The notes: a model not told the origin generated them from the letters alone. Counted from the first letter of the stretch, positions 51,724 to 61,434 are shown. The stretch is 64,000 nucleotides of DNA from Cellvibrio sp. PSBB006 (GCF_002162135.1 NZ_CP021382.1:2602001-2666000); one strand, 5' to 3'. Numbers and translations are program-made.

Positions 51724-52908
51724 ATGCATAACATAAAAATCCTGACACTAAGCCTGCTACTCACTCTTGCGCCCCTTTCCCAAGCTGATTTTGTTGATAA
51801 CTTTGATGATAAATCGGTCGCGGGCTGGCAAGCGCTCACCGGTGATGGCGATGCACAATTAACACTTTTACCTATGGATGGTTTTTTACGCATGCAGATT
51901 GATGCAACAAAAGACCAACACACGATTTGGTGGACCGTCATCAAACGGGATGTCGCTCAGTCGCTGGATATGAAAAAACTCCAGAGTCCGGATTATGAGC
52001 TGCGCGTAGAAGCTCGCGTGCGCCCCAGCCATTCGCCGCGCCGGGTTAATTTTATGATTAACACGCAGCGCACAACGGACTATCACGAACACTTACGCGA
52101 GTATGACCTCGGCCAGAACGCTGATTGGCAAATTATCAGTATGACCACGCAAAAACTGGATGCAGTGGCCGGAGACCAACTTAATGTGCAATTGGGGGTC
52201 ACCGATTGGGGCCCGGGAGAATACTATCTCGATATCGATTATTATCGCGCGCAAGTCGTGAAGGTGAAGGATGCGAAGCCCGATATGGGCGAGCCGCTCA
52301 TTTATCATCCTCCGGTTCCCCCACTCGACGCCTTCAAACAACACATCAGCGTAAAACACGATGCCATAATTAACGCCGCCTTTCCTGCGGTTAGTTTTAA
52401 TAACTGGCAGTCAGATGGTGCGCGTGTACTTACCGTGAGTGCGGGCCAATATCCACTATTGCGCTGGGATATGAAAAGCTTTCGCGGGAAAAAAGCCAAT
52501 GGCGCAGGCGTACTTGAACTCACGACGCAATCAGTACAAAAAGGCGGTAATTACGTTGACGCACTCGGTGAAGATTTTGGTATTGAGTTTGATAAGGTGC
52601 GGATCATTGAAATTTTTGGTGGCGATGCAGACTGGCAACAAGCTAGCGTGACCTATGCCAATTTTACGCAAGGGAAAGAATTACAATCTTTGATTAACGG
52701 CCAAATGATATTCGATACCGACGTAGCACAAGCTAACGGAAAAACCTTTGTCACCCTGTCGCGCCCCGTTATGCAACGTTTACTCGATGGGACCACGCGC
52801 GGACTTTTGTTAAAGCCACTCGGCGCGCTGGAAGTCTCGTTTTACGACTCAGAACACGGCGATGGCAGCCAAGCGCCGACATTGCATTTTAATACTCGCG
52901 CCAAATAG
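51724..52908 (+). CDS. Exported protein, probable carbohydrate-binding fold
   Basis: A 394-residue protein with a signal peptide (LLLTLAPLSQA-DF). The opening DFVDNFDDKSVAGWQALTGDGDAQLTLLPMDGFLRMQID is typical of beta-sandwich sugar-binding domains. The second half (about 210-390; VLTVSAGQYPLLRWDMKSFRGKKANGAGVLELTTQSVQ) looks like another beta-sandwich. It lies 57 bp before a glycoside-hydrolase lipoprotein gene and probably works with it. No catalytic motif was recognised. Confidence 0.6.
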   Translation: MHNIKILTLSLLLTLAPLSQADFVDNFDDKSVAGWQALTGDGDAQLTLLPMDGFLRMQIDATKDQHTIWWTVIKRDVAQSLDMKKLQSPDYELRVEARVRPSHSPRRVNFMINTQRTTDYHEHLREYDLGQNADWQIISMTTQKLDAVAGDQLNVQLGVTDWGPGEYYLDIDYYRAQVVKVKDAKPDMGEPLIYHPPVPPLDAFKQHISVKHDAIINAAFPAVSFNNWQSDGARVLTVSAGQYPLLRWDMKSFRGKKANGAGVLELTTQSVQKGGNYVDALGEDFGIEFDKVRIIEIFGGDADWQQASVTYANFTQGKELQSLINGQMIFDTDVAQANGKTFVTLSRPVMQRLLDGTTRGLLLKPLGALEVSFYDSEHGDGSQAPTLHFNTRAK

Positions 52909-52965
52909 AACATTCAGCCAAGTCATTCAACAACAGGCCAGCACTCCATTATAAAATGGTTAATA

Positions 52966-54906
52966 ATGAACCCATTATTCAAGCAATTTTTAATCAGAAC
53001 AGTGCTAGTTTTTTGCGTAGCAGCACTCAATGGTTGCGCTACGCCAGCGCAACATACTACCCACGAGAAAAAAATACACCCCTGGCAAATGCAGGAAATT
53101 ATTCTCCTCGCCGAAAAACAATATGAGAATTATTACACCGATGTGGATGTATGGGTTCAGCTCAAGGGGCCTAAGTTCGACAAACGCGTGTACGGTTTTT
53201 GGGATGGCGACAACCGCTATGTGGTGCGTGTTGTTGCGACCGTACCGGGCGAATGGACGTGGCGCAGTGCGTCTAACCACGCTGATGATGCCGGTTTGAA
53301 TAATCAGTCCGGCGCCTTCACCGCCACCGCATGGTCTGCCCGTGAAAAACAGCAAAACCCTAACCGACAGGGTTTTGTGCGTATCTCACCCAATGGCCGC
53401 GCGCTTGAATATGCCGACGGCACACCCTTCTTTATGGTCGGTGACACCTGGCTCGCAGGCACAACCTGGCGACTGCCATTTCGCAACGCACCTACCTCAC
53501 CGGATTACCGCCCCGGCCCAGGCATTGGCTTTGAAGATGCTGTCGCGTTTCGCAAACAGCAGGGTTTCAATTCCGTCAGCATGATTGCCGCCTTCCCCAA
53601 TTGGGATGCAGATTTAAACCCCAGCACCTTCGCCGACGCAAATGGTATTTACCTGAGGAATGCGTGGGAAAAATTCGGCTACGACGTATCGAGTGAACAG
53701 GGTACCGATGCATCGGGAGGTTTGAGTTACTGGGGCTCGTTCACAGCCAAAAGCATGCGCGATGAATACGGCCACCTGCCTTTTGCAATGTCGGAAGAAC
53801 ATAAAGGCGTGTCGGATTTTAACCGCATTAACCCAGCATATTTCAAAAGCCTGGACCGCAAAATGGCCTACTTATCCGAGCAGGGATTTGTGCCCTTAAT
53901 TGAAACGGTGCGACGGGATGTGGGCCCGTCGTGGAATGCCTATTTCGATTTCAATGAAACCTTTGCTCGCTACACGCAATATTTAATTGCGCGCTATGGT
54001 GCGAACAATATCGTGTTTAGCGGCATTCATTTGGATTGGATTCCCGACGACTTCAGCCTGACCGCTGCACAATTTAATGAAGCCCTGACCTATCACCTAA
54101 ACAAATACGGCAAGCCGCCGTTTGGCCAACCGGTTACGGCGCTGATTGATCGCTCCACCTATGAAGCCTTTGGCCACGGTGAGCAAGTACCCTGGATGAC
54201 CATGCATTCCGTGGGCAACAAACCGCGCGATCATCGAGTAGGCGAAGCGCTGGAAGTGCAATTCAAACTTACACCGCCCTACCCGACCATTAATTTCGAA
54301 CCTTACTACACGGGTTGGCTGCACGAAATTAATAAGCCCGCTGGCGAAGAGCCGCCCGCAAATTCCGCACGGGATAATTATTTCGCCCGCGCACAAATGT
54401 ATGGCTCTGTGCTTTCCGGTGGGTTGTCTGGCCATGTGCATGGCACCGCCGCGTATGACGTAACCACCACCGGCGAACCCGCCGGTGCACGGCCACACAT
54501 TTGGGATGCATTGAATTACGAGTCCGCCAATTACATGCAGCACTTGAATGCATTCATACAGTCGGAAGGCCGCCGCTATCAGGATTTGTTATTAGCGTCT
54601 GATCAGGTATCACCGCGTAAAGCGCCAGGCAGCCCGGAAAACGGGCTCGATGGCTGGTCTTACATGATGCGCACAATAGAAAAAGATTTTGCGCTGCTGT
54701 ATTTTGAAAACAAATCCGTCGCACCCAGATTAAAAGGCTTCTCCCCCGGCAAGACCTACACCTTAACCTGGTTTGACCCGATAAATGGTCAATGGCAAAA
54801 AACCATTTCAATCACGGCAGACAGCGAAGGCAATATCGATATACCGGGTTTTCCGCAAAATGAAAAAATTGCCAGCCGCGATTGGGCAGCAAAAATTCTG
54901 CTTTAA
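52966..54906 (+). CDS. DUF5060/DUF4038 glycoside hydrolase lipoprotein
   Basis: A 646-residue lipoprotein (LNGCA lipobox, Cys24). The DUF5060 sandwich (about 40-130) has VWVQLKGPKFDKRVYGFWDGDNRYVVRVVATVPGEWTW. A DUF4038-type TIM barrel follows (about 140-545), with ALEYADGTPFFMVGDTWLAGTTWRLPF and FNSVSMIAAFPNWDADLNPS. Candidate acids lie in PLIETVRRD and NFEPYYTGW. A C-terminal sandwich ends at 646. These folds are found in GH140-like apiosidases and related enzymes. The exact sugar is inferred only. Confidence 0.8.
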   Translation: MNPLFKQFLIRTVLVFCVAALNGCATPAQHTTHEKKIHPWQMQEIILLAEKQYENYYTDVDVWVQLKGPKFDKRVYGFWDGDNRYVVRVVATVPGEWTWRSASNHADDAGLNNQSGAFTATAWSAREKQQNPNRQGFVRISPNGRALEYADGTPFFMVGDTWLAGTTWRLPFRNAPTSPDYRPGPGIGFEDAVAFRKQQGFNSVSMIAAFPNWDADLNPSTFADANGIYLRNAWEKFGYDVSSEQGTDASGGLSYWGSFTAKSMRDEYGHLPFAMSEEHKGVSDFNRINPAYFKSLDRKMAYLSEQGFVPLIETVRRDVGPSWNAYFDFNETFARYTQYLIARYGANNIVFSGIHLDWIPDDFSLTAAQFNEALTYHLNKYGKPPFGQPVTALIDRSTYEAFGHGEQVPWMTMHSVGNKPRDHRVGEALEVQFKLTPPYPTINFEPYYTGWLHEINKPAGEEPPANSARDNYFARAQMYGSVLSGGLSGHVHGTAAYDVTTTGEPAGARPHIWDALNYESANYMQHLNAFIQSEGRRYQDLLLASDQVSPRKAPGSPENGLDGWSYMMRTIEKDFALLYFENKSVAPRLKGFSPGKTYTLTWFDPINGQWQKTISITADSEGNIDIPGFPQNEKIASRDWAAKILL

Positions 54907-54914
54907 GTTTGCAG

Positions 54915-54940
54915 CATAGCGAAAGCTTCGGCTTTCGCTA
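54915..54940. terminator. Hairpin after the glycoside hydrolase gene
   Basis: TAGCGAAAGC pairs perfectly with GCTTTCGCTA around TTCG, a very stable tetraloop, nine bases after the stop. No T-run follows, so it may protect the message end rather than stop transcription. The rest of 54941-55213 shows nothing I can support. Confidence 0.5.
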
Positions 54941-55213
54941 CCGCGCGGCCACAAGCGGATATTTATTAGAGATAGAAATTTGAATGAGCTGTTATGCAAT
55001 TTAGCCTTCCCTAGCTCTAGTGAACAATCCTAAGCCATTTCGCGACATATGAATTTAAACGAGAATGTGGAGACTCATTTCCTGAATCAAATTGAGGGGA
55101 TTGTGTCCCACCAATTCTATTCATGCACGTGACTTTTGGCCGACAGTCCCGAGCCTGCCTCCATTTTTACAGCAAAACCAACACACCTACGGTAGTGTCA
55201 CCTCACCGGCCAG

Positions 55214-56284
55214 TTAGTCTATTAGAGAAGTGGCAATCTTCATTCCGACATCACGTAGTAATTGAGCAGCATCAGGAAAACTACTATTTGAAACCACAGA
55301 AATAGCCAAGTTATGTGTTGGGAAAATTATCATCCAATTTTGAGTGCTCTCAACACCTCCATGGTGAATGATGTAAGTACCGAGTCTCTCATCCTTCGCG
55401 ACTATCCAAAAAAAAGCTAAATATTCGCTGTCTGTTACATCAAATAGTCGTTTGTGTGACAAGGCAATTACCGGCAGGTCTTCCTGTAACTGCAGCTTCA
55501 TATAGTTAATCAAGTCAGCCATGGTTGACTTTACGAAACCTCTACCTCCCCAGAGTTTATTGGGAACCACATGGGGCTTTGCGACCTCATTTTTGTCGTC
55601 ATATCCGTAGGCAAAAAAAGGGATTTGTGCTTTAGATAAATTAACCTGGGTATTCAACATGCCCGCTTTTTCTCTCAGGGTTTGTTTAAGAAGCGTATCG
55701 AATGATTTGTGATAGACCTGCGTTAAAATATAACTTAAGAGTTCTGCACCGACACCAGAATAATGGAACTGCCCCTTTAAAGTAGACGTATCAAATTTAT
55801 CTATTGCTGTGATGAATGATTGTTTGCTCACGGTTTTCTCCGCAAGGCCTAATTGTTCGATATCTTTTGGTAATCCCGATGTGTGAGTTAACAGTTGCCG
55901 GATGGTAATTGGCTGTGAGGCAGTACTAACTTTATCTAACTGATTATTAATATAAAAATTAACATTTTCATTCAGCGATAGCTTACCTTCCTCAACGGCA
56001 TAAGCTGCGAGTAGCCCCACCATGGTTTTACTTACAGAGCCAAGCTCATAAATGGTTTGATCGATCGGTTTATTACCTTGTTTTTTTGTCAGCTCTCCAT
56101 AGTGTCCCGTAACGCTGTTCCCATCACTAACGACACCAATGGAAACGGAAGTAAAACGCTTGTCTTGCAACAAGTGTTCAGCTTGCTTTTTGATCGCCAA
56201 TTCAATGTTCTCTTGAGTGCCTATCGCATAAGTATTGCAAGACAAGCTGATTAAAAAGCACGCGATACTGAATAATTTATGCAT
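55214..56284 (-). CDS. Exported serine hydrolase, class C beta-lactamase fold
   Basis: A 356-residue protein with a signal peptide (LISLSCNTYA). The SxxK motif is in YELGSVSKTMVGLLAAYA. The second motif reads FHYSGVGAELL, a YSG in place of the YSN or YAN of AmpC. The third is YIIHHGGVES, a HHG in place of KTG. These changes are usual in esterase or peptidase relatives rather than true AmpC beta-lactamases. So resistance should not be assumed. It lies 122 bp downstream of an AraC-type gene on the same strand. Confidence 0.8.
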   Translation of the reverse strand: MHKLFSIACFLISLSCNTYAIGTQENIELAIKKQAEHLLQDKRFTSVSIGVVSDGNSVTGHYGELTKKQGNKPIDQTIYELGSVSKTMVGLLAAYAVEEGKLSLNENVNFYINNQLDKVSTASQPITIRQLLTHTSGLPKDIEQLGLAEKTVSKQSFITAIDKFDTSTLKGQFHYSGVGAELLSYILTQVYHKSFDTLLKQTLREKAGMLNTQVNLSKAQIPFFAYGYDDKNEVAKPHVVPNKLWGGRGFVKSTMADLINYMKLQLQEDLPVIALSHKRLFDVTDSEYLAFFWIVAKDERLGTYIIHHGGVESTQNWMIIFPTHNLAISVVSNSSFPDAAQLLRDVGMKIATSLID

Positions 56285-56406
56285 TATATATTCACCTTTG
56301 TGTTGGTTCTTGAAACTCTAGACTTGTTGTAAAGGTGATGATATTAGGGAGTTTTGGTGATGTGTTCGACCGAATAAAAAAGTCGGTCGCCATATAAATC
56401 AATAAC

Positions 56407-57540
56407 TTAGGATTGTTGAAAAATTGCGGGTAATTTTTGTTGGCGATATTGAGATGGAGTCATCTGCATATGCTTTTTGAAGGCAGTATTAAATGAAGAC
56501 TTCGAATTGAAACCTGATTTCAGCAATATATCCAAAACCGTTTTCTCACTACAATCTGGAGAAGCCAACATTTCACAGGCCGCTGCAATTCGGTAGCCAT
56601 TGATAAAGTCAAAGAAGTGGCGACCCAAATGATGATTAAGTGCCGATGAGATGTCTTGAGCAACAATACCCACTGCCTCCGCCAAAGTATCAATATTCAG
56701 CGTTGGATTTAAATAGGGTTTTTGTGATTGCATGTGAAGCTCAAGTTTTGCCAGTATCTCTGATGCCTGCCCGATCGGGATTTTTTTATTGTCTGCGGGA
56801 AATCTAACCTTCTCTAGCTGCGAGCTAATCCCCTTAAACAACTCTGGCTTGTGAAGTGCTTGCCACAAGATCCAGCATGAAAAGCCCAGCCCCGCTAGCA
56901 TCATGATTGGTGTTATTACGTTAAGCGCATTCTGGAACTCTGTAAATTTAACCACATTCCGAATTAAGGCCAGCGCAAAGCTCACCAGGAAAAAGGCCAT
57001 AAAATGGCTCAGCCATTGTTTGTTGAGTTTCAATTCATCTGAATAGCTGTTGAGAATAGTGAGCTTATTGCGTCTAATCACGATGAAAATTAACGCAAGA
57101 TATATTGCCATCTGAATATATTGAAATATATGGACAAAAAGCAGCTCGAATGAAGGCTGCAAATTATTATTAATCTGTAATTTTAAAGCCGTATCCTCGA
57201 CCACATAAAAACGAGGCATAAATGTAAGAACAATTATTATAAATGGCAGTGTATGCGCCCAATCTTTCGCCTTAAAACGAAAATCAGTATGTAAAACAGA
57301 GCGCACATAAAAGTAAAGCGTCGGCGCCAGCAATGCCGATAGATTACATCGAAGCATCTCAAGATTAAGATGCTCATTATAAAAATTGATAAAAACGAAG
57401 TTGCTGATATCGAGGTTAAAGATAACAAAGTAAAAAGCCAGGATGCGGTTGCTGATCAGATTTCCAGAGCGAATGCTCAGCAAAAATAGTGCTGCAAAGA
57501 AGTTAATGAAAAGCTGGAGCAACGCAAGTTCATGAGACAT
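56407..57540 (-). CDS. Membrane-anchored AraC-family regulator
   Basis: A 377-residue protein with seven hydrophobic segments in the first 230 residues and AraC helices at about 270-370 (NIDTLAEAVGIVAQDISSALNHHLGRHFFDFINGYRIAAACEMLASPDCSEKTVLDILLKSGFNSKSSFNTAFKKHMQMTPSQYRQQ). It shares this layout with 25524-26699. It probably controls the serine hydrolase gene after it. The 300 bp to the IS element shows no gene. Confidence 0.88.
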   Translation of the reverse strand: MSHELALLQLFINFFAALFLLSIRSGNLISNRILAFYFVIFNLDISNFVFINFYNEHLNLEMLRCNLSALLAPTLYFYVRSVLHTDFRFKAKDWAHTLPFIIIVLTFMPRFYVVEDTALKLQINNNLQPSFELLFVHIFQYIQMAIYLALIFIVIRRNKLTILNSYSDELKLNKQWLSHFMAFFLVSFALALIRNVVKFTEFQNALNVITPIMMLAGLGFSCWILWQALHKPELFKGISSQLEKVRFPADNKKIPIGQASEILAKLELHMQSQKPYLNPTLNIDTLAEAVGIVAQDISSALNHHLGRHFFDFINGYRIAAACEMLASPDCSEKTVLDILLKSGFNSKSSFNTAFKKHMQMTPSQYRQQKLPAIFQQS

Positions 57541-57841
57541 GGAATGTTAGCAAATCATGGTGAATTGAAGCCGGATGATACACCATATATTAAAAACTTA
57601 AAGTGCCAGCGAGCACTGTATAGACTGAACTATAGAGGTAGCTTTGCCCCCGCGAACAACTTGACGTAATGAATAACGTTTAAGCCAATATATTGAGGTC
57701 AAAAAGTAAAAAGATGGCGCTTATATTACATCTTTTATAAGCGATTCCAGGGAATAAAAACTGTTTTCGAGTTAGTTGAATAAAGACATTGGAGTAAAAA
57801 ATAATAGGGAGCAGAGTAAAATTGGCAAAAGGTCCGCTCTT

Positions 57842-59481
57842 GGCCGAGACTGTGTGAAAACTCATAATAAGTTAAAATAAACTAGTCTCTTCAGCGGAGA
57901 AAAGCAATGAGTCGGTTTATAAAAAGTGCGGATCGATTTCAAAGTATTCTGTTTCCCGAAACGCTTGATGATTATATTGAAGAAGAAAATCCTGTCCGGA
58001 TAATTGAAGCTTTTATTGAAGGACTAGATCTCTCCCAGCTTGGATTTCAAAGAACCAAGCCTCACACCACTGGTCGCCCTGGCTACGATCCTGCAATATT
58101 GTTAAAAATCTATGTGTATGGTTATCTGAATCAAATCCAATCCAGTCGAAGATTGGAAAGAGAAGCACAGCGTAATGTTGAATTGATGTGGCTAACTGGC
58201 CGACTAGCTCCAGATTTCAAAACTATTGCAGATTTCCGAAAAGACAATGGCTCGGCAGTACGTGCTGCTTGTCGTGAGTTTATTGTGTTATGTAGAAAGT
58301 TAAAGCTGTTCACCAAATCAACAGTTGCGATTGATGGTAGCAAGTTTAAAGCAGTGAATAGCCGGGATAAGAACTTCACTGAAGCCAAAATAAAGCATCG
58401 AATTGAAGAAATAGAACAGAATATTTCACGCTATCTTTTGCAAATGGATGCTGCTGATCGAGCCGAGCCTGAAGCTTCTGCCCTCAGAAAAATAAGGCTT
58501 CGGGGCAAAATTGAAGCCCTGAAAGAGGCTGCACGAAAAATAAAAGGCGTTGAGCTGCAACTACAACATTCCGATGAAAAACAAGTATCCCTTACCGATC
58601 CGGATGCTCGGTCTATGAAAACAAGGGGAACCGGGATAGTCGGTTACAATGTTCAAGCTGCCGTAGATAGTGAAAACCACCTAATAATTGCGCATGAAGT
58701 TACCAACAATGGTAGTGATAGAAGCCAGCTGCATTCTATGGCAGTAAAAGCACGCAATGAAATAGGGAGGAAAAAGATAGAGGTTGTTGCTGACCGTGGT
58801 TATTTTAATGGAGAAGAAATTGTCGCTTGCGAGAAAGATAAAATAAAAGTATTTCTCCCCAAGCCTCAAACATCCCCAAATCCTATAAAAGGGTTATTTG
58901 GTAGAGAAGAGTTTAATTATTTGGAATCAGTAAACGAATACCGTTGTCCGGCTGGTGAGCGCCTAATTTGGCGATTCACCTCGGAAGAAAGAGGTCAGAT
59001 TCTTCATTGTTATTGGAGTTCCAACTGTCAAAGCTGCGAACTAAAAAAACAATGCACTACAGGGAAACATCGACGCATAAGGCGCTGGGAGCACGAATCC
59101 GTATTGGAAGCAGTTCAGCTAAGGCTAGAACGTGATCCAGATAAAATGAAGGTGCGTCGGTCAACGGTGGAACACACTTTTGGTACATTAAAAGCATGGA
59201 TGGGATCTACGCACTTTTTAACAAAAACGTTACCTAATGTGAAAACTGAAATGAGTTTGCATGTGCTTTCATATAACATTAAGAGAATGATAAAAATTCT
59301 TGGTGTTAAAGCACTGATTTCGGCCATTGAGGCTTAGGTTTTTTTGAAATATATATATTTCTATCTTAAGAATAATTTTTAGTGAAAGAATACCTATTTA
59401 AGAATTCAAATGAATGAAAAATATCTGTGGATACGCTTTTCACTAAAAGCTAGTATTCTTAGTTTTCACACAGCCTCGGCC
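57842..59481 (+). mobile_element. IS1182-family insertion sequence
   Basis: A 1.64 kb element with one transposase gene. The ends are inverted repeats: GGCCGAGACTGTGTGAAAACT at 57842 matches the complement of 59461-59481 at 20 of 21 positions. The outer GGCC is self-complementary and may be a 4 bp target duplication, which would put the true tips at 57846 and 59477. The element seems intact. Confidence 0.85.
57907..59337 (+). CDS. IS1182-family transposase
   Basis: A 476-residue DDE transposase. The N-terminus MSRFIKSADRFQSILFPETLDDYIEEENPVRIIEAFI and the segment LLKIYVYGYLNQIQSSRRLEREAQRN are the DUF772-type start. Acidic catalytic candidates lie in VAIDGSKFKAVNS, VVADRGYFNG and VRRSTVEHTFGTLKAWMG. 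It fills most of the IS. No frameshift is seen, so it should be active. Confidence 0.93.
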   Translation: MSRFIKSADRFQSILFPETLDDYIEEENPVRIIEAFIEGLDLSQLGFQRTKPHTTGRPGYDPAILLKIYVYGYLNQIQSSRRLEREAQRNVELMWLTGRLAPDFKTIADFRKDNGSAVRAACREFIVLCRKLKLFTKSTVAIDGSKFKAVNSRDKNFTEAKIKHRIEEIEQNISRYLLQMDAADRAEPEASALRKIRLRGKIEALKEAARKIKGVELQLQHSDEKQVSLTDPDARSMKTRGTGIVGYNVQAAVDSENHLIIAHEVTNNGSDRSQLHSMAVKARNEIGRKKIEVVADRGYFNGEEIVACEKDKIKVFLPKPQTSPNPIKGLFGREEFNYLESVNEYRCPAGERLIWRFTSEERGQILHCYWSSNCQSCELKKQCTTGKHRRIRRWEHESVLEAVQLRLERDPDKMKVRRSTVEHTFGTLKAWMGSTHFLTKTLPNVKTEMSLHVLSYNIKRMIKILGVKALISAIEA

Positions 59482-59698
59482 GTTATGTGCCAGTCGAAAT
59501 GCAGCAACAGCATAATCGCCAAATAACGTAGGTCTGCCTTGTATAACGGGCATTTGTTTCAACCGGTTCTTGTTAAGTAGTGGCCAATTAATAAAGCCTA
59601 TTAGGACTGAAGGGTGGCGATTGATACTAATCGCTTTTCTGGAGCTCATTAGGTTGCACGTGATAAACCCTTGTCTACCAAACAATAGGATTAACTGA

Positions 59699-60601
59699 AT
59701 GTTCACAAGACGCGACTTTTTGATCACATCCATGGCAGCGAGCTCACTTCTAGCTATGCCTGCTGCCGCAGAGCCAGCTACACGTCGCTTTGATGCCGCC
59801 GAGCGGCTTCGGGCGTTAGAAGTGGGACACGCGCGCCTCGGCGTTTGTTTCCTTGACACAGTTACCGGTGAAATCAGCGGTAACCGCATTGAGGAACGCT
59901 TTGCTATGTGTTCGACGTTCAAGCTGGCAATGGTTGCCGCCTGCCTGCGCGAGGCAGACAACGGGCGCTTGAACCTGGAGGAGATACTGCCCTATTCAGA
60001 GGCAGATCTTCTACCCTGGGCACCGGTCACGAGAAAGCATCTCGCCAAGGGCGGGCTGAGTATTGCCACTTTGGCGCAAGCGGCTCAAGAAATGAGCGAT
60101 GGCGTTGCCGCCAACCTTTTGGTTAAGCGCCTAGGCGGTCCTAACGCAGTCACCACGAAGTTCAGAGAAATGGGTGATACGGTGACCCGCCTTGATCGCT
60201 ATGAGCCGGATCTAGGCTTGGTTCTTTCTGCCGATACTCGCGACACCACCTCACCTCTTGCTTATGCGGAGCTTGTCAGGCAAATTCTGACTGGCAGTAT
60301 TTTACGGCGCGATTCGCGCGAACAACTTCTGGAGTGGACGCGAAATACAGCCACGGGTGCTAGACGGTTGCGAGCCGGCCTTCCCCCCGAATGGCGTACT
60401 GGGAACAAGACCGGGACTGGGCGTGACGAGGGGACGACCAACAAGTGCAATGACGTCGCTATTACTTTTCCGCCCAGCAAGAACCCAATCATCATTGCGG
60501 CCTATTTCGACAGCGGCGAGTACACGGAAAAGATAGAGGAGAGGCATGACGCTGTCCTCGCTGAAGTGGGAAAGATTGCTGCCGAATGGGCGATAAGTTA
60601 G
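59699..60601 (+). CDS. Class A beta-lactamase with a Tat-type signal
   Basis: A 300-residue class A serine beta-lactamase. The signal has a twin arginine (TRRDFLITSMAASSLLAMPAAA), so export is probably by the Tat route, as for the L2 enzyme. The catalytic motif is CSTFK (Ser72, Lys75). The SDN loop reads SDG (133-135), as in BlaC of Mycobacterium tuberculosis. The omega-loop reads EPDLG, keeping the general-base glutamate (169) but with glycine for the usual Asn170, as in GES-1. KTG is at 237-239. The spectrum cannot be told. It lies 218 bp after an IS end. I see no regulator. Confidence 0.92.
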   Translation: MFTRRDFLITSMAASSLLAMPAAAEPATRRFDAAERLRALEVGHARLGVCFLDTVTGEISGNRIEERFAMCSTFKLAMVAACLREADNGRLNLEEILPYSEADLLPWAPVTRKHLAKGGLSIATLAQAAQEMSDGVAANLLVKRLGGPNAVTTKFREMGDTVTRLDRYEPDLGLVLSADTRDTTSPLAYAELVRQILTGSILRRDSREQLLEWTRNTATGARRLRAGLPPEWRTGNKTGTGRDEGTTNKCNDVAITFPPSKNPIIIAAYFDSGEYTEKIEERHDAVLAEVGKIAAEWAIS

Positions 60602-60741
60602 TCGCGCCGATCAGTTTTCCGTTGATTCTAAATTCGACAAGTGATACCTAAAAACTAATTCGCGGACCAGAGGGGCCGCACTATTGAACTGTTAGCCGCA
60701 CGAATAGAGTAATCACCACACTTATAGGAATATTATTTACC

Positions 60742-61191
60742 ATGACAGCAAATGCTGAAGAAGAAAAAGGGATAATTGGCCGAGTATACGAAGATGGTGC
60801 TCCCGTAATATATAAGTTCGTTGATGAACTTCCGCAGGACACTATCAGATCAAACCTACCATGGTTAACGGTAATATCTTGGAAATACGATGGCTCATCC
60901 AATAATGGGATGCCTTTAAACGATGACAATCAAAGAATGATCACCTTAGAGGATGCAATCCAGGATCATATTGAGAATGATCAAGTGCTTCGTCATGTTT
61001 ATAGCCGAACGGGCAACAATCTCAAAGAGCTGGTTTATCATATAAACGACCGAGATGTATTCTTAGAAGTTTTTAACGACGCGCTAAGTGATCATCCACA
61101 CTATCCTATTGAAATTAATTTCTATCAGGATGCAGAGTGGGAAGACTTTAAGAGGCTACTAAGTGATTTCTCAAAAGCGGTTAACAAGTAG
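60742..61191 (+). CDS. DUF695-domain protein
   Basis: A 149-residue acidic soluble protein. SRTGNNLKELVYHINDRDVFLEVFNDALSDHPHYPIEINFYQDAEWEDFKRLL is the typical DUF695 core. The composition is AT-richer than most of the window. Function is unknown. It follows the beta-lactamase by 140 bp, in the accessory stretch. Confidence 0.75.
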   Translation: MTANAEEEKGIIGRVYEDGAPVIYKFVDELPQDTIRSNLPWLTVISWKYDGSSNNGMPLNDDNQRMITLEDAIQDHIENDQVLRHVYSRTGNNLKELVYHINDRDVFLEVFNDALSDHPHYPIEINFYQDAEWEDFKRLLSDFSKAVNK

Positions 61192-61233
61192 CTGCACCGG
61201 ACAAAATACTCGCTGTGCTCCTATTTTTCGGAG

Positions 61234-61425
61234 ATGAGAGAATTTCGATGCATGATTGAATCGGAAGCCGAGGAGATAGATCGGCTTCACCGAAATGTTC
61301 ACGCCACCTACAAAGAAAGAGGTAATAATTTAAGAGCGTGGAAAGACGCTTGTTCAGCTTTCCATGGTGCGCGAAAGCGCAGGGCATCAATAATGTTAGA
61401 TTACGAGATAGAATTCCGCACATAA
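61234..61425 (+). pseudogene. Short helical ORF, possibly a truncated gene
   Basis: A 63-residue ORF. IDRLHRNVHATYKERGNNLRAWKDACSAFHGAR resembles the N-terminus of small helical proteins in which the tryptophan-rich helix is followed by a FHARYDxLAFPGG tail. Here the tail is replaced by KRRASIMLDYEIEFRT. So the gene may be cut or frameshifted near 61360. The comparison is from memory and may be wrong. It ends 10 bp before the convergent histidine kinase gene. Confidence 0.35.
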
Positions 61426-61434
61426 CTAACGGCA

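Noticed and set aside
55214..56284. Calling the serine hydrolase an AmpC cephalosporinase
   Set aside because: YSG and HHG replace the YxN and KTG motifs, so AmpC activity is not supported.
59482..61434. Integron cassette array around the beta-lactamase
   Set aside because: GTTAGCC at about 60691 and GTTATGT at about 59482 resemble core sites, but I found no matching inverse core with an imperfect palindrome, and there is no integrase.
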